Shown piece by piece: positions 1 through 8,544 of a stretch of DNA of 50,289 bases; the first letter of the stretch is position 1, and each line of letters opens with the position of its first letter. The notes under the pieces were generated by a model. That model saw only the letters and a list, made by a program, of their open reading frames with translations. It was not told the DNA's origin and searched no databases. The DNA is from Sphingobium sp. (GTDB lineage Bacteria; Pseudomonadota; Alphaproteobacteria; Sphingomonadales; Sphingomonadaceae). A program made the translations under genes and the position numbers. The stretch covers positions 1 through 50,289 of the forward strand of contig JALCRK010000024.1 in assembly GCA_022652485.1 (NCBI GenBank). The letters run 5' to 3'.

Positions 1-109
1 CAACGAGAAACCCAAGCCCTACAAGTGGGTTAAATCCGCTGATGATATCCTTGCCTCGGTAAGACGCTTCTGCCAGAAAACAATGAACCGAACTTCAGAT
101 TCAGGTGAC
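1..109 (+). mobile_element. Right end of an IS630-family insertion sequence
   Basis: The window opens inside an insertion sequence. Its transposase reading frame runs to a stop codon whose first two bases are a TA dinucleotide, the target of IS630/Tc1-type elements. The last bases before the TA read outward as a likely terminal inverted repeat (minus strand GTCACCTGAATCTGAAG). The other end lies outside the window, so the repeat and the target duplication cannot be confirmed. Beyond the TA the sequence is amidohydrolase coding DNA. Confidence 0.7.
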
Positions 110-112
110 TAG
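2..112 (+). CDS. IS630-family transposase, C-terminal fragment
   Basis: Only the last 36 codons are in the window. They read NEKPKPYKWVKSADDILASV and then RRFCQK, ending SDSGD and stop. This basic tail (KPYKW-x5-D-x2-L-x2-V-x2-FC) is the usual C-terminus of IS630-family transposases. The catalytic DDE domain lies to the left, outside the window. The last codons overlap the probable terminal inverted repeat, and the stop codon is partly supplied by the TA target site. The family call rests on remembered family sequence, not on a search. Confidence 0.7.
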   Translation, partial: NEKPKPYKWVKSADDILASVRRFCQKTMNRTSDSGD

Positions 113-1043
113 GCCTATGGTCCAGATGCTCGACAAGATCGTCATTCCCGAAGCTGTCAAAGATCATCTCGGCATCCTGAAGCGCAGGAGCAACCCACGA
201 CAGCCCCCCTTCCGCGAAGACAATTTGCAGATCAGGATGACGGTCAAAGACGCCGCCGAACACCAGCTCACCAAATGGCCTGCGGAACGGCGCCATCATG
301 TGTAGCACGGTGGCACCCAGTCCCCCGCGGTGCTCCGTATCGATGCCCTCGCCCACATGAAAGCTGACCGGCAAGCCAGCCTCGTCAACGACATCCCAAA
401 AACGATCCAGTATGACATCGCCATAGGCAATGTTCTTGCCGTCCACGATATTCTTCCCCGGCGTTACCGGCACCATGAAGGTTTTGAGACCAAGATCAAC
501 GATCTGCTGCATGGCCCGCTCTGCGGCAGCAGGATCCCACCAGTTGCTGAATATGCCGACGCCATATGACCGGCCTCCGCTATCGCGACTGCGCTTCGCC
601 ATATATTCGTTATAGGCCCGGTAGAGATACTCCTGCACCTCAAGTTCAGGGAAGCGGGCAAACCCTAATAGGCTGTGCGGAAAGCAGAGCTCCTTATCCA
701 CCCCTTCCACGGCCATATCACGATACCGGACCTCCATATCCCACACACCCTGGCCAACACTGCGAACCAGACCCATCTCGGCCTTCTCGCCTGCAGGATA
801 AGCCTCCTTCTCGTTTCGATAGCCAATGCGCCAATATTTGTCGAACCAGACCCGCGGCGCCTTCTCCTTGAGATGTTGCGGAAAATATTCGTAGAAAATA
901 TCTTCCGTGATCTCCCAGTGGCTGTCGGCAGACACAATCTGGGAACCGGCGGGAAGCGCCCGACCACCATTATTCTGCGGTCCGCGAACCCCAGCGGGGC
1001 CGATTTCCCTCATCACCGGATTGGCAAGGGTTTCCATAACCAT
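111..1043 (-). pseudogene. Amidohydrolase (PF04909-type) truncated by an IS630 element
   Basis: This is a TIM-barrel metal-dependent hydrolase of the amidohydrolase_2/ACMSD type, a family of decarboxylases and C-C hydrolases common in aromatic and lignin catabolism. Visible landmarks are IVSADSHWEI near residue 37 (first beta strand, metal-ligand area), SFHVGEG near 227 and FAEGGLSWVAPAL near 277. Homology stops at HLDHRPS (about residue 311). After that the frame runs through IS630 sequence and ends at base 30. Family members go on to a DYPH-type motif with a metal-binding Asp, so that ligand and roughly the last quarter are missing; the product is probably inactive. The ATG has a GGGAGAG ribosome-binding site 5 bases upstream. 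The gene lies 220 bases downstream of the SDR gene on the same strand. Confidence 0.75.
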
Positions 1044-1263
1044 GACATCTCTCCCGATTAATTTTTTTCAATCACTTCGCAGGATCGCACGCTCGCCCTG
1101 GCTAACCTTACAGGGTCGATCAGACTTCGCCGTCCACCCAAGGGGCGGGCCGATACATATCGTAATAATTCCATATTATGATTTATATGTCAACAGGATG
1201 AAGTTTTTCGACCGCGCAGCCTCAAAACCTTTTGTCCGGTTGAGGACGCATCAAAACGCCCCG

Positions 1264-2043
1264 CTAACGGGCCAGATACCCACCGTCGACCGGCAACTCT
1301 ATCCCCGTGACATAAGCCGATTCGTCCGATGCGAGAAAAGTCGCGGCATATCCGATCCCTTCAGGGCTACCGATGCGATTCAGCGGAGCCATTCCGGCAA
1401 GCGCCTTCAGCCCGGCCTCCACGGTTCCCTCGGCAGTGAAGTCACGCGCCCATATCTCCGCCGCCTGCTCCAGCATCGGCGTCCGCGTCGTGCCTGGATG
1501 GATCGAATTGACGCGGATATTATAACCCGCTTCGGCCCATTCCACGGCGAGCAGCTTGGAAAGATGCCTGACTCCGGCCTTTGACGTGCCATAGGCGGAC
1601 TGATTCGGCAGGGCGGAAATGCCCATAGTCGAAGACACATTGATGACCGATGCCCCGCTGGGATTGGCTTGCCCTGCCACGCGCAGCAAAGGCAGCATAG
1701 CCTTGCACCCCATGAACACGGCATCCAGGTTCACGCGCATCACGCGCCGCCAGTCTTCCAGAGTCGTATCCTCGACCGAGGTGTTGGCAACTATCCCCGC
1801 GTTGTTCACCAGGATATCCAACCGACCGAATTGATCCCTGATCCGCTCAGCGCACACCTCCCATTGCTCCGCGCTTGTTACGTCCAGAACAACGCTCTGC
1901 ACGTCGCCAACCGCACCATCCTTAGTGAGGTCCGCGGCCAACACGGTCGCGCCTTCCCCTGCCATTACTCGAACAATGCCCGCCCCGATACCGCGGGAGG
2001 CTCCTGTCACAAGCGCCGTTTTCCCCTCGAGTCGTCTCTTCAT
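1264..2043 (-). CDS. SDR-family NAD(P)-dependent oxidoreductase
   Basis: A classical short-chain dehydrogenase/reductase of about 259 residues that probably interconverts an alcohol and a ketone on a catabolic intermediate. It shows the Rossmann TGASRGIG loop close to the N-terminus, NNAG in the middle, the catalytic Ser in NVSSTMG, and YGTSK as the Tyr-x3-Lys pair; the C-terminus ends VTGIELPVDGGYLAR. I place the start at MKRRLEGK because AGAGG lies 6 bases upstream; the longer frame adds 14 residues with no family counterpart. It is transcribed away from the neighbouring TonB-dependent receptor, which suggests a shared control region between 2044 and 2341. Substrate unknown. Confidence 0.85.
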   Translation of the reverse strand: MKRRLEGKTALVTGASRGIGAGIVRVMAGEGATVLAADLTKDGAVGDVQSVVLDVTSAEQWEVCAERIRDQFGRLDILVNNAGIVANTSVEDTTLEDWRRVMRVNLDAVFMGCKAMLPLLRVAGQANPSGASVINVSSTMGISALPNQSAYGTSKAGVRHLSKLLAVEWAEAGYNIRVNSIHPGTTRTPMLEQAAEIWARDFTAEGTVEAGLKALAGMAPLNRIGSPEGIGYAATFLASDESAYVTGIELPVDGGYLAR

Positions 2044-2341
2044 GATCATCCTCTTCTTGCCGCCCTGCGAGCTGGAATCGGCCAATCAGACCCCTTCCAG
2101 AATTCAGGTTTCGTCCAGTCCGGAGGGTAGGATAGCCGCTGATTTTCGTCAACTATTCGAATTTTGTTTCGACATTTTGAATTTTTTTGCAGCCAGCGCA
2201 TTGACGCAGCGATGATATCCATCGTAATAAATTGCCAGGCACCCGCCTTGGCCGGGTGCGGGGGCGCCATGCCCGAGCGGTATCGGCGCGGGTGCACTGC
2301 GGCCCAAAACCATAAGATTAACATGCAACTTGGAGGGGAAT

Positions 2342-4615
2342 ATGACGACCAACACCACGGGAAGTACGACAATCGCATCGATCCGCAGCGGGCGGGTAGC
2401 AGCGCTGCTTTCGACCGCAGCCCTGCTGTGCTTCCTTCCGACAACAGCGTTTGCCGCCGAGGCTTCCGCCAACGATAGCGCACCTCAGGAAGCGACATCT
2501 GGCGCGACAGATAGTGTCGCCGACATTGTGGTAACTGCTCAGCGCCGGTCCGAATCCCTTCAGAAGGTACCGATCTCGATCACGGCGGTGAACGCCGAGC
2601 AACTCTCGAGTCTGGCACTTCAAAACGTCAAAGATATTGCAATGATCTCACCGCAGCTTCGGGTCGGAGAGCAGGCAAGCTACTCGTTGATCCACATCCG
2701 CGGCGTGGGCACCACCTTCGCAAATCCCGGGCTAGAAGCATCGGTTGCGACATATATCGACGGCGTACCGCTACAGTCGTCGCTCGGCGGCATTTTCGAC
2801 ATGATGGATGTCGACACGATACAGGTTATCGAGGGGCCGCAAGGCTCGCTATATGGTCGTAATGCCACGGGCGGTGCAATTCTGGTCAACACCGCCAATC
2901 CGACCGGGCGAGAAGAAGGCCGGCTTTTCGTCGAATATGGCAGCCTGAATCACAAGCAGTTCGAAGCCATGCTCAACCAGCCGATCACGGATACCCTGAA
3001 CGCACGCTTCGCGGGGCGCGTCGTTGATGACGGAGGGTACGTCCGGAACATCTTCAACGGCAACAAGCTTGGCGGCAAGACCGAATATAATGTGCGCGGC
3101 AAGCTGGACTGGGCCGCCGCAAACAACCTCCACTTCCTGCTGTCCTCAGAATATATGCGTCGTGTTGACCGAAACGGAAACAACTTTCAGCTTCTGGACG
3201 ATGATCCATTCTGTGCGGTTTGCAGCGCGAACAATGTCCATCCCGCTCCCGGTTTCTATGAAACCAACATCAACAGGGATGGCGCGTTCATCAGCAAATA
3301 TTCCTTTACATTTCTGAAGACTACCCTGGACCTCGATAGTCTGACGGTTATCAATACAACGTCGTATCGAGACCAGAGATTGGATTCCGCCCTGGCGGAC
3401 GTGGATCTCAGCTCGGCGGACATCTTCAATTTCCAGACCAGGCTGCGGAACAGAACTTTCACGGATGAGCTGCAGATCTCGTCCGATCTGGACGGCCCGT
3501 TGAATTTCATCCTGGGGGCCTTCTACCTTCACGACAAACTTAATTATCAGAATAATCTGGGTGGCCTCCAGTTCGGAGGACTGGCTATTCGAAACGATTC
3601 AACGATCATTACGAACTCGGCTTCAGCTTTCGGTGAAGCCAGTTTCGACTTGACCCAGGCTCTGAAGATCACCCTCGGCGCCCGGTATAATTACGACAAG
3701 AAGGCCATTGAAGGTATTAACAATGCCGACGCCATTCTGGCTTTCGGTGTTCCGGGTTTCAAGCAAACCGTACATTTCAATTCGTTTACGCCGCGGGCCG
3801 TTATCTCTTACCAGACCGACATCGGCAACTTCTACGCAAGCTATAACAAAGGCTTCAAGAGCGGCGGTCTGGTCACGCCCGCATTCTCCGTCATTCCCCC
3901 AGTGAAGCCGGAAAAAATCTGGAGCGCGGAAATCGGCGCAAAGCTCAACTTTGTTGACGGCAGAGTAAAGCTCAACCTGGCCGCGTTCCACTACAAATCG
4001 ACAGATCTACAGGTTCAAACCGTTGTGTTCCCGACCGGTTCAATCACGACCAACGCCGGCGCGGCCAAGGGGGACGGGGTGAACGTGGAACTTCAGCTGG
4101 CTCCAGCCAAGGGCTTCCGCGTGGGTAGCGGCTTGGGCTACCTTCATGCGCGCTATTCCGACTATATCAACGCGCCTCTCTATGAGCTGACGCCAGGTGG
4201 CACGGGCTTTTCGATCATTCCCATTGTACCGGGATCGAACGCTCCCGATCTGACAGGCTTCCCGCTGGAATCCGCACCCAAATGGTCTGGCTTCCTGAGC
4301 GCAAGCTACGAAACGGAATTCGAGTCCGGCTGGAAGGCGAACATCAGTTCCATCGCGCGTTACAATAGCAGCTTCGATTTCCGTGCGGGCGGCCAGTCGC
4401 TGGACCGTCGCGCTCGGCAGACCGGCTATACGACCATCAATCTGACCGGTTTCCTGGCGACGCCGGATGACAAGTATAAAATTGGCTTTTACGTGCGGAA
4501 CCTTACCGACAAGAAGTATGACCTTTTGAGGCAGGTGACGAACTTCGGCACCTTCCACGCCGCCGCACAGCCCAGAACCTACGGCATCAACGTACAGTAC
4601 AAGTTCGGGAACTAG
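2342..4615 (+). CDS. TonB-dependent outer-membrane receptor
   Basis: A 757-residue outer-membrane beta-barrel transporter. It has an N-terminal signal peptide (hydrophobic ALLSTAALLCFLPTTAFA, cleavage near residue 38), a TonB-box-like DIVVTAQRR near residue 60, and a plug domain with YIDGVPL and VIEGPQGSLYGRNATGGAI. The barrel ends INVQYKFGN with a terminal aromatic region. This is the sphingomonad type that usually sits in catabolic clusters and imports bulky hydrophobic compounds or siderophore-like substrates. The ATG is preceded by TTGGAGGGGAAT; a TTG 12 bases earlier overlaps that ribosome-binding site and was rejected. A very strong hairpin follows the stop codon. The ligand is not predictable, though the neighbours argue for a catabolic substrate. 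Confidence 0.93.
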   Translation: MTTNTTGSTTIASIRSGRVAALLSTAALLCFLPTTAFAAEASANDSAPQEATSGATDSVADIVVTAQRRSESLQKVPISITAVNAEQLSSLALQNVKDIAMISPQLRVGEQASYSLIHIRGVGTTFANPGLEASVATYIDGVPLQSSLGGIFDMMDVDTIQVIEGPQGSLYGRNATGGAILVNTANPTGREEGRLFVEYGSLNHKQFEAMLNQPITDTLNARFAGRVVDDGGYVRNIFNGNKLGGKTEYNVRGKLDWAAANNLHFLLSSEYMRRVDRNGNNFQLLDDDPFCAVCSANNVHPAPGFYETNINRDGAFISKYSFTFLKTTLDLDSLTVINTTSYRDQRLDSALADVDLSSADIFNFQTRLRNRTFTDELQISSDLDGPLNFILGAFYLHDKLNYQNNLGGLQFGGLAIRNDSTIITNSASAFGEASFDLTQALKITLGARYNYDKKAIEGINNADAILAFGVPGFKQTVHFNSFTPRAVISYQTDIGNFYASYNKGFKSGGLVTPAFSVIPPVKPEKIWSAEIGAKLNFVDGRVKLNLAAFHYKSTDLQVQTVVFPTGSITTNAGAAKGDGVNVELQLAPAKGFRVGSGLGYLHARYSDYINAPLYELTPGGTGFSIIPIVPGSNAPDLTGFPLESAPKWSGFLSASYETEFESGWKANISSIARYNSSFDFRAGGQSLDRRARQTGYTTINLTGFLATPDDKYKIGFYVRNLTDKKYDLLRQVTNFGTFHAAAQPRTYGINVQYKFGN

Positions 4616-4620
4616 GCAAC

Positions 4621-4659
4621 TGGGAGCAGGCCCGCACTTTGCGTGCGGGCCTGCTCCCA
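4621..4659 (+). terminator. 17-bp perfect hairpin after the TonB receptor
   Basis: TGGGAGCAGGCCCGCAC, a 5-base TTTGC loop, then its exact reverse complement. The stem is 17 bp and GC-rich, directly after the receptor stop codon. No clear T-run follows, so it could be a terminator, an mRNA-stabilising 3' end or an attenuator limiting read-through into the cupin gene 20 bases further on. Confidence 0.75.
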
Positions 4660-4679
4660 AGCCCATAGGGTTTATCCGG

Positions 4680-5861
4680 ATGGTGATGACATCCCGTCTC
4701 GAAGCACTGCTGGCTCCTGTGGGCATCAGTAGTTTTTTTGCCGAATACTGGATGCAGCGTCCCTTGCATGTCACCCGCGAGGCAGATATTTCGGCAATGC
4801 CGATCAGCCTGACGGACATTGAATATCTGACACTTTCGCTGATCTCGCCCCCTCAAGGCTGGTTGACAGTCGTCCGGGATGGAACAGAAGTCAATCCAGC
4901 CGGGCTACGGGGAAAGGCGGGGTTTATTGATGCCCAGCGGCTCCGGGAAGTGTGGGCAGCGGGATGCACCATCCTGCTTACCAACCTGCAAAGGCGGGTT
5001 CCGGCGGTCTCCGCGCTGACCCGCCAGCTTGAAATCGATCTTCTCCAGCACGGCGTCGCACTATCCCAGCCTATAGTGGCAAACGCCTATGCCACCCCTT
5101 CGAAAAGCCAGGGATTTAAGCCGCACTTCGACATGCATGACGTGCTGATACTGCAAATCGAGGGTCGAAAGCGCTGGCGCCTATACCCCCCACGGGAACC
5201 GTATCCGCTGGAATTACGGCGGCTGTCTCCCGACGAACTGGGTGATCCCGGAATGGAAGTGGAACTGTCGCCGGGCGACCTCCTCTATATACCGCGCGGC
5301 CATCCGCACGATGCAAACAGCCTGCAGGGTGCCAGTCTCCATCTCACCTTCTCGATCCATGTTCACACCTGGCTGGATCTGGCCTTGGCCCTTCTGAAGG
5401 CCAGCCCGGATTTTCGCCAGGGTCTGTCACCAATTCCGGGAGCCGCGCAGCAGGGAACCGCCTGGGCCAAGGAGTTGCGGCGTCGTCTAGCCCGGCTGGA
5501 GATTCGCGAAGGCACGGCCCACACTGCGGCAAAGCTGTTTCGTGACGCTCGCCTGCTTGCATCGGACCCCGTGCTCCCCTCGTCCTCGGAGCTGGAATCA
5601 AGATCAGAACTTGCCCTGCATTCACGCATTCGGCGCAGGTACGATCAGCATTTATATCTGGACACGGACGGACCGATGCCCACGCTTTCGGGTTTTGGCG
5701 GTCGCTATGAGGGGCAGCCGGCCGAGGCAGCCATCCTTGCACATATTGCCGCCCATCCCGAGTTCATCCTCAATGATCTTCCCGGAACCCTGCCAGCAAC
5801 CAAGCTTCGCATCATCGATGCATTGATCGCGAGATCGCTTCTGATCGCGGACGATCCGTGA
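4680..5861 (+). CDS. JmjC/cupin_4-type Fe(II)-2-oxoglutarate oxygenase
   Basis: A 393-residue protein of the cupin_4/JmjC type. Relatives include the ribosomal oxygenases RoxA/YcfD; others have no known substrate. The Fe(II) triad is visible: H149-x-D151 in FKPHFDMHD and a distal His at 210 in IPRGHPHDA. KRWRLYPP follows the first ligands, as in the family, and the remainder resembles the C-terminal dimerisation/winged-helix part. It could hydroxylate a ribosomal or receptor protein, or a small molecule; being inside a catabolic cluster, it may be a cluster-specific oxygenase rather than the housekeeping enzyme. The ribosome-binding site is weak, and ATG at 4680 or 4686 could serve as start. 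It lies just beyond the receptor's strong hairpin. Confidence 0.75.
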   Translation: MVMTSRLEALLAPVGISSFFAEYWMQRPLHVTREADISAMPISLTDIEYLTLSLISPPQGWLTVVRDGTEVNPAGLRGKAGFIDAQRLREVWAAGCTILLTNLQRRVPAVSALTRQLEIDLLQHGVALSQPIVANAYATPSKSQGFKPHFDMHDVLILQIEGRKRWRLYPPREPYPLELRRLSPDELGDPGMEVELSPGDLLYIPRGHPHDANSLQGASLHLTFSIHVHTWLDLALALLKASPDFRQGLSPIPGAAQQGTAWAKELRRRLARLEIREGTAHTAAKLFRDARLLASDPVLPSSSELESRSELALHSRIRRRYDQHLYLDTDGPMPTLSGFGGRYEGQPAEAAILAHIAAHPEFILNDLPGTLPATKLRIIDALIARSLLIADDP

Positions 5862-5910
5862 ACGACGCCCTGGCGCCCTGTTAATAACAAGAACTTTGGA
5901 GAGGTAAGTG

Positions 5911-7554
5911 ATGGCGGATGCGGCCAATTATGACGTTATCATCGTTGGCGCGGGCAGCGCGGGCTGTGCACTTGCCGCCCGATTATCGGAAGATTCGTCC
6001 CGGCGCGTCCTGCTGATCGAATGCGGCCCGGACGATACAGGATTCAATCCCGGCTGGCTCTCCCGAATGCCAAAGGGTCTGGCAAGGCTCGTCACCAACC
6101 CTGCACATATTCATAGCTACGTAATCGATCCCACGGCCAGACCGGACAATTCCGGGCCAGACCTCCTGATCAGGGGCAAAATGATGGGAGGGTCGAGCGC
6201 CATAAACGGCATGGTCTATCATCGCGGGCAGCCAGAGGATTATGATTTGTGGGCCGGTCTCGGGAATCCTGGATGGGGTTGGTCCGACATGCTCCCCTAT
6301 TTGCTGGTAATGGAGAATCATCTCGATCTCCCCGCGACGCAATGGCGCGGCAGCGGTGGCCCCATCTCTTTGACGGTAAGCTCCCTGCCCGCCCGCTTGG
6401 CAAAAGGCATTTTCGAGGCGGGCGATGCCCTCGGCCTGCCGCGCAAGGAGGAAGCAAACCTTCTCGAGCAACAGGGTCTCAGTCCAATTGTGGCGAATAT
6501 TGATGCACAGGGTCGCCGCGTAAGTGCTGCGCGCGCTTTTCTCACCCCGTCGGTAAGGGCGAGACCGAATCTGGACATTGCTACGAATGTCAGCGTCAAC
6601 CGCATCCTGTTCAACGGAAGGCGGGTGGGCGGCGTTCAGTGCACGCGCGATGGCGAACCGACACGCTATATGGCGACCCGAGAGGTGATCCTATCAGCCG
6701 GCGCACTGCAGTCCCCAGCCTTACTGCAACTATCAGGGGTGGGAGACAGCTCGCGACTCTCGGCGATGGGAATCGACGTCGTCCATCATAATCCCAATGT
6801 GGGCCGCAACATGCTCGATCACTGGAACTGCTATTCGGGCTTCGATCTGTTCCATCATCAAGACAGCCACAATCGCGAATTCCGCGGCTGGCGCCTCATA
6901 TGGAATGTGCTGCGCTATCAATTCGGCTTTAGGGGGGCGCTGGCTGCGAGCACCCATATTCTGGCCGGGTTCGATAAGGTTGATCCCGCAGCATCCCGGC
7001 CAGATGTGGGAATAATTATGGCGCCCTACTCGTTCGCCGTTGATGGCAAGGGCCGCATCGTGCCTGCAAAGCAGCCGACGATGCATTTCTATTCCCTTGG
7101 TCTTCGCCCGACAAGTGAAGGCGAAGTGCACATCTCATCAGGCGATCCCGCACTTCCTCCCATGATCGTCCAAAATCAGCTGACGACGGAATATGATCAA
7201 CGAATAGCGGCAGGTGGAATGCGTCTGGTCCGTCGCCTGATGTCGCATCCGGCACTAGCGGAGCTGGTCAAGGGCGAGCAGGAGCAGACCCGAGATGCAC
7301 AAACCGACGAGGAGCTTGTCGAGGCGGCCCGGCGCTATGGCACATTCGGGCTTCATGCTTGCGGAACTTGCCGCATGGGACCGGAAACGGATGCGAAGGC
7401 GGTGGTAGACTCTCGTCTACGGGTGCGCGGCGTCTCGGGGCTTCGGGTGATCGACGCATCCGTCATGCCGACCATCCCTTCGGCAAACATCAACGCTCCG
7501 GTCATGGCAACGGCGCTACGCGCCGCCGACCTGGTTATCGAGGACCTCAGATAA
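5911..7554 (+). CDS. GMC-family FAD oxidoreductase (choline dehydrogenase-like)
   Basis: A 547-residue glucose-methanol-choline oxidoreductase that oxidises a primary or secondary alcohol with FAD. The N-terminal dinucleotide-binding fold is VGAGSAGCALAARL. Both GMC signatures are present: GKMMGGSSAINGMVYHRG and, mid-protein, GALQSPALLQLSGVG. The C-terminal active site reads LHACGTCRMG and ends IDASVMPTIPSANINAP; the His before CGTCRMG fits the catalytic histidine position. There is no signal peptide, so it should be cytoplasmic. The start is ATG at 5911, with GGAGAGG 6 bases upstream; a GTG immediately before it is less likely. It follows the cupin gene by 49 bases and precedes the TIM-barrel gene by 66, probably as one transcript. 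Confidence 0.9.
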   Translation: MADAANYDVIIVGAGSAGCALAARLSEDSSRRVLLIECGPDDTGFNPGWLSRMPKGLARLVTNPAHIHSYVIDPTARPDNSGPDLLIRGKMMGGSSAINGMVYHRGQPEDYDLWAGLGNPGWGWSDMLPYLLVMENHLDLPATQWRGSGGPISLTVSSLPARLAKGIFEAGDALGLPRKEEANLLEQQGLSPIVANIDAQGRRVSAARAFLTPSVRARPNLDIATNVSVNRILFNGRRVGGVQCTRDGEPTRYMATREVILSAGALQSPALLQLSGVGDSSRLSAMGIDVVHHNPNVGRNMLDHWNCYSGFDLFHHQDSHNREFRGWRLIWNVLRYQFGFRGALAASTHILAGFDKVDPAASRPDVGIIMAPYSFAVDGKGRIVPAKQPTMHFYSLGLRPTSEGEVHISSGDPALPPMIVQNQLTTEYDQRIAAGGMRLVRRLMSHPALAELVKGEQEQTRDAQTDEELVEAARRYGTFGLHACGTCRMGPETDAKAVVDSRLRVRGVSGLRVIDASVMPTIPSANINAPVMATALRAADLVIEDLR

Positions 7555-7620
7555 GCACGAAAGTACCCGTCAGGGTCGAGCGACATGGAATTCACAGAAG
7601 CCAGGATGGAAGGATCTATC

Positions 7621-8493
7621 ATGCCCCTGCAGCCCAAACTCGTCGCCAGCTATTTCACCGTCGCCGGAGATGTCGCGGCAATGTCTGAATCCATGGTCAG
7701 CCCATTCCCGTTTCGCGATCGGGCAGAAGCCGCGGCCAAGGTCGGCTATATCGGGATAGGACTGATGCAGGACGATCTGCGCCACAGCATCGATCAATAT
7801 GGCTATGACGGTATGCGATCGATCCTCGCCGATAACGGCCTCGTCCACCTGGAGCTGGAGATCCTGCTGGATTGGTTCGCCGATGGCGAGCGCCGTGTCG
7901 CCTCGGACAAGAACCGGAAGTTCTTGCTGGAAGCAGCGGCGCGGCTAGGCGCAAAGCAAATCAAGGTGGCTGGCGACGTCACCGGGACCGAATGGCCCAT
8001 CGAGCACATGATGGAGAGCTTCAGCGATCTCTGCCGGGATGCGGCGCACGCAAACACCCAGATCGCTATAGAGGTCGTTCCTGTATCCAATATCCGCGAT
8101 CTGCCAGGCTCCCTGGCGATAGTCGACGGCGCCGGCGCTGCGAATGGCGGGCTGGTCGTGGACATACTTCACATGCACAGGGGAGGCATCTCGCTGGAAG
8201 ATTTGGCGAAATTTCCTGCACACTATATCAAGCATGTCGAAATTGGTGATGCCGCATGGGAACCAGTCGGAACGATCATGGAGGACGCGCTCAACCACCG
8301 GACGCTTCCGGGTTCGGGAGAGCTTGATATTCAGGGCTTTTTACGATGCATTGCAAGCACCGGATATGATGGCCCCTACGGCATCGAAATTTTGTCGAGA
8401 GACCATCGAAAGCTCCCGCTCGCAGAGGCGGCGGCCATTTCCTTTGAGGCGGGACAACGCCAGTTTGATTTGCTTGCCGGATCGGCCCGCTGA
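7621..8493 (+). CDS. Sugar phosphate isomerase/epimerase-like TIM barrel
   Basis: About 290 residues of the xylose isomerase-like (AP endonuclease 2) TIM-barrel family, whose members isomerise or epimerise sugars and keto acids or act as hydrolases and dehydratases. The expected metal ligands appear in order: Glu in AIEVVPVSN, Asp and His in VVDILHMHRGG, His in IKHVEIGDA and Glu in YGIEILSRDH. I start it at MPLQPKLV because AAGGA lies 6-7 bases upstream; an upstream in-frame ATG at 7585 is possible. It is the last gene of the plus-strand run and ends just before a convergent hairpin. Next to a GMC oxidoreductase it may act on the resulting keto-sugar or keto-alcohol, as in glycoside oxidation pathways, but this is inference. 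Confidence 0.75.
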   Translation: MPLQPKLVASYFTVAGDVAAMSESMVSPFPFRDRAEAAAKVGYIGIGLMQDDLRHSIDQYGYDGMRSILADNGLVHLELEILLDWFADGERRVASDKNRKFLLEAAARLGAKQIKVAGDVTGTEWPIEHMMESFSDLCRDAAHANTQIAIEVVPVSNIRDLPGSLAIVDGAGAANGGLVVDILHMHRGGISLEDLAKFPAHYIKHVEIGDAAWEPVGTIMEDALNHRTLPGSGELDIQGFLRCIASTGYDGPYGIEILSRDHRKLPLAEAAAISFEAGQRQFDLLAGSAR

Positions 8494-8515
8494 CGAACAT
8501 GGGCTATTATGTGAG

Positions 8516-8540
8516 ACAGGGTGAACGCCGTGCACCCTGT
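8516..8540. terminator. Bidirectional hairpin between convergent genes
   Basis: ACAGGGTG, a 9-base loop, then CACCCTGT, followed by TCTTTC on the plus strand. It occupies the 51-base gap between two convergent genes, the usual place for a shared terminator. Confidence 0.6.
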
Positions 8541-8544
8541 TCTT

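Noticed and set aside
2330..2341. Upstream TTG start for the first TonB receptor
   Set aside because: It overlaps the GGAGGGG ribosome-binding site that serves ATG at 2342.
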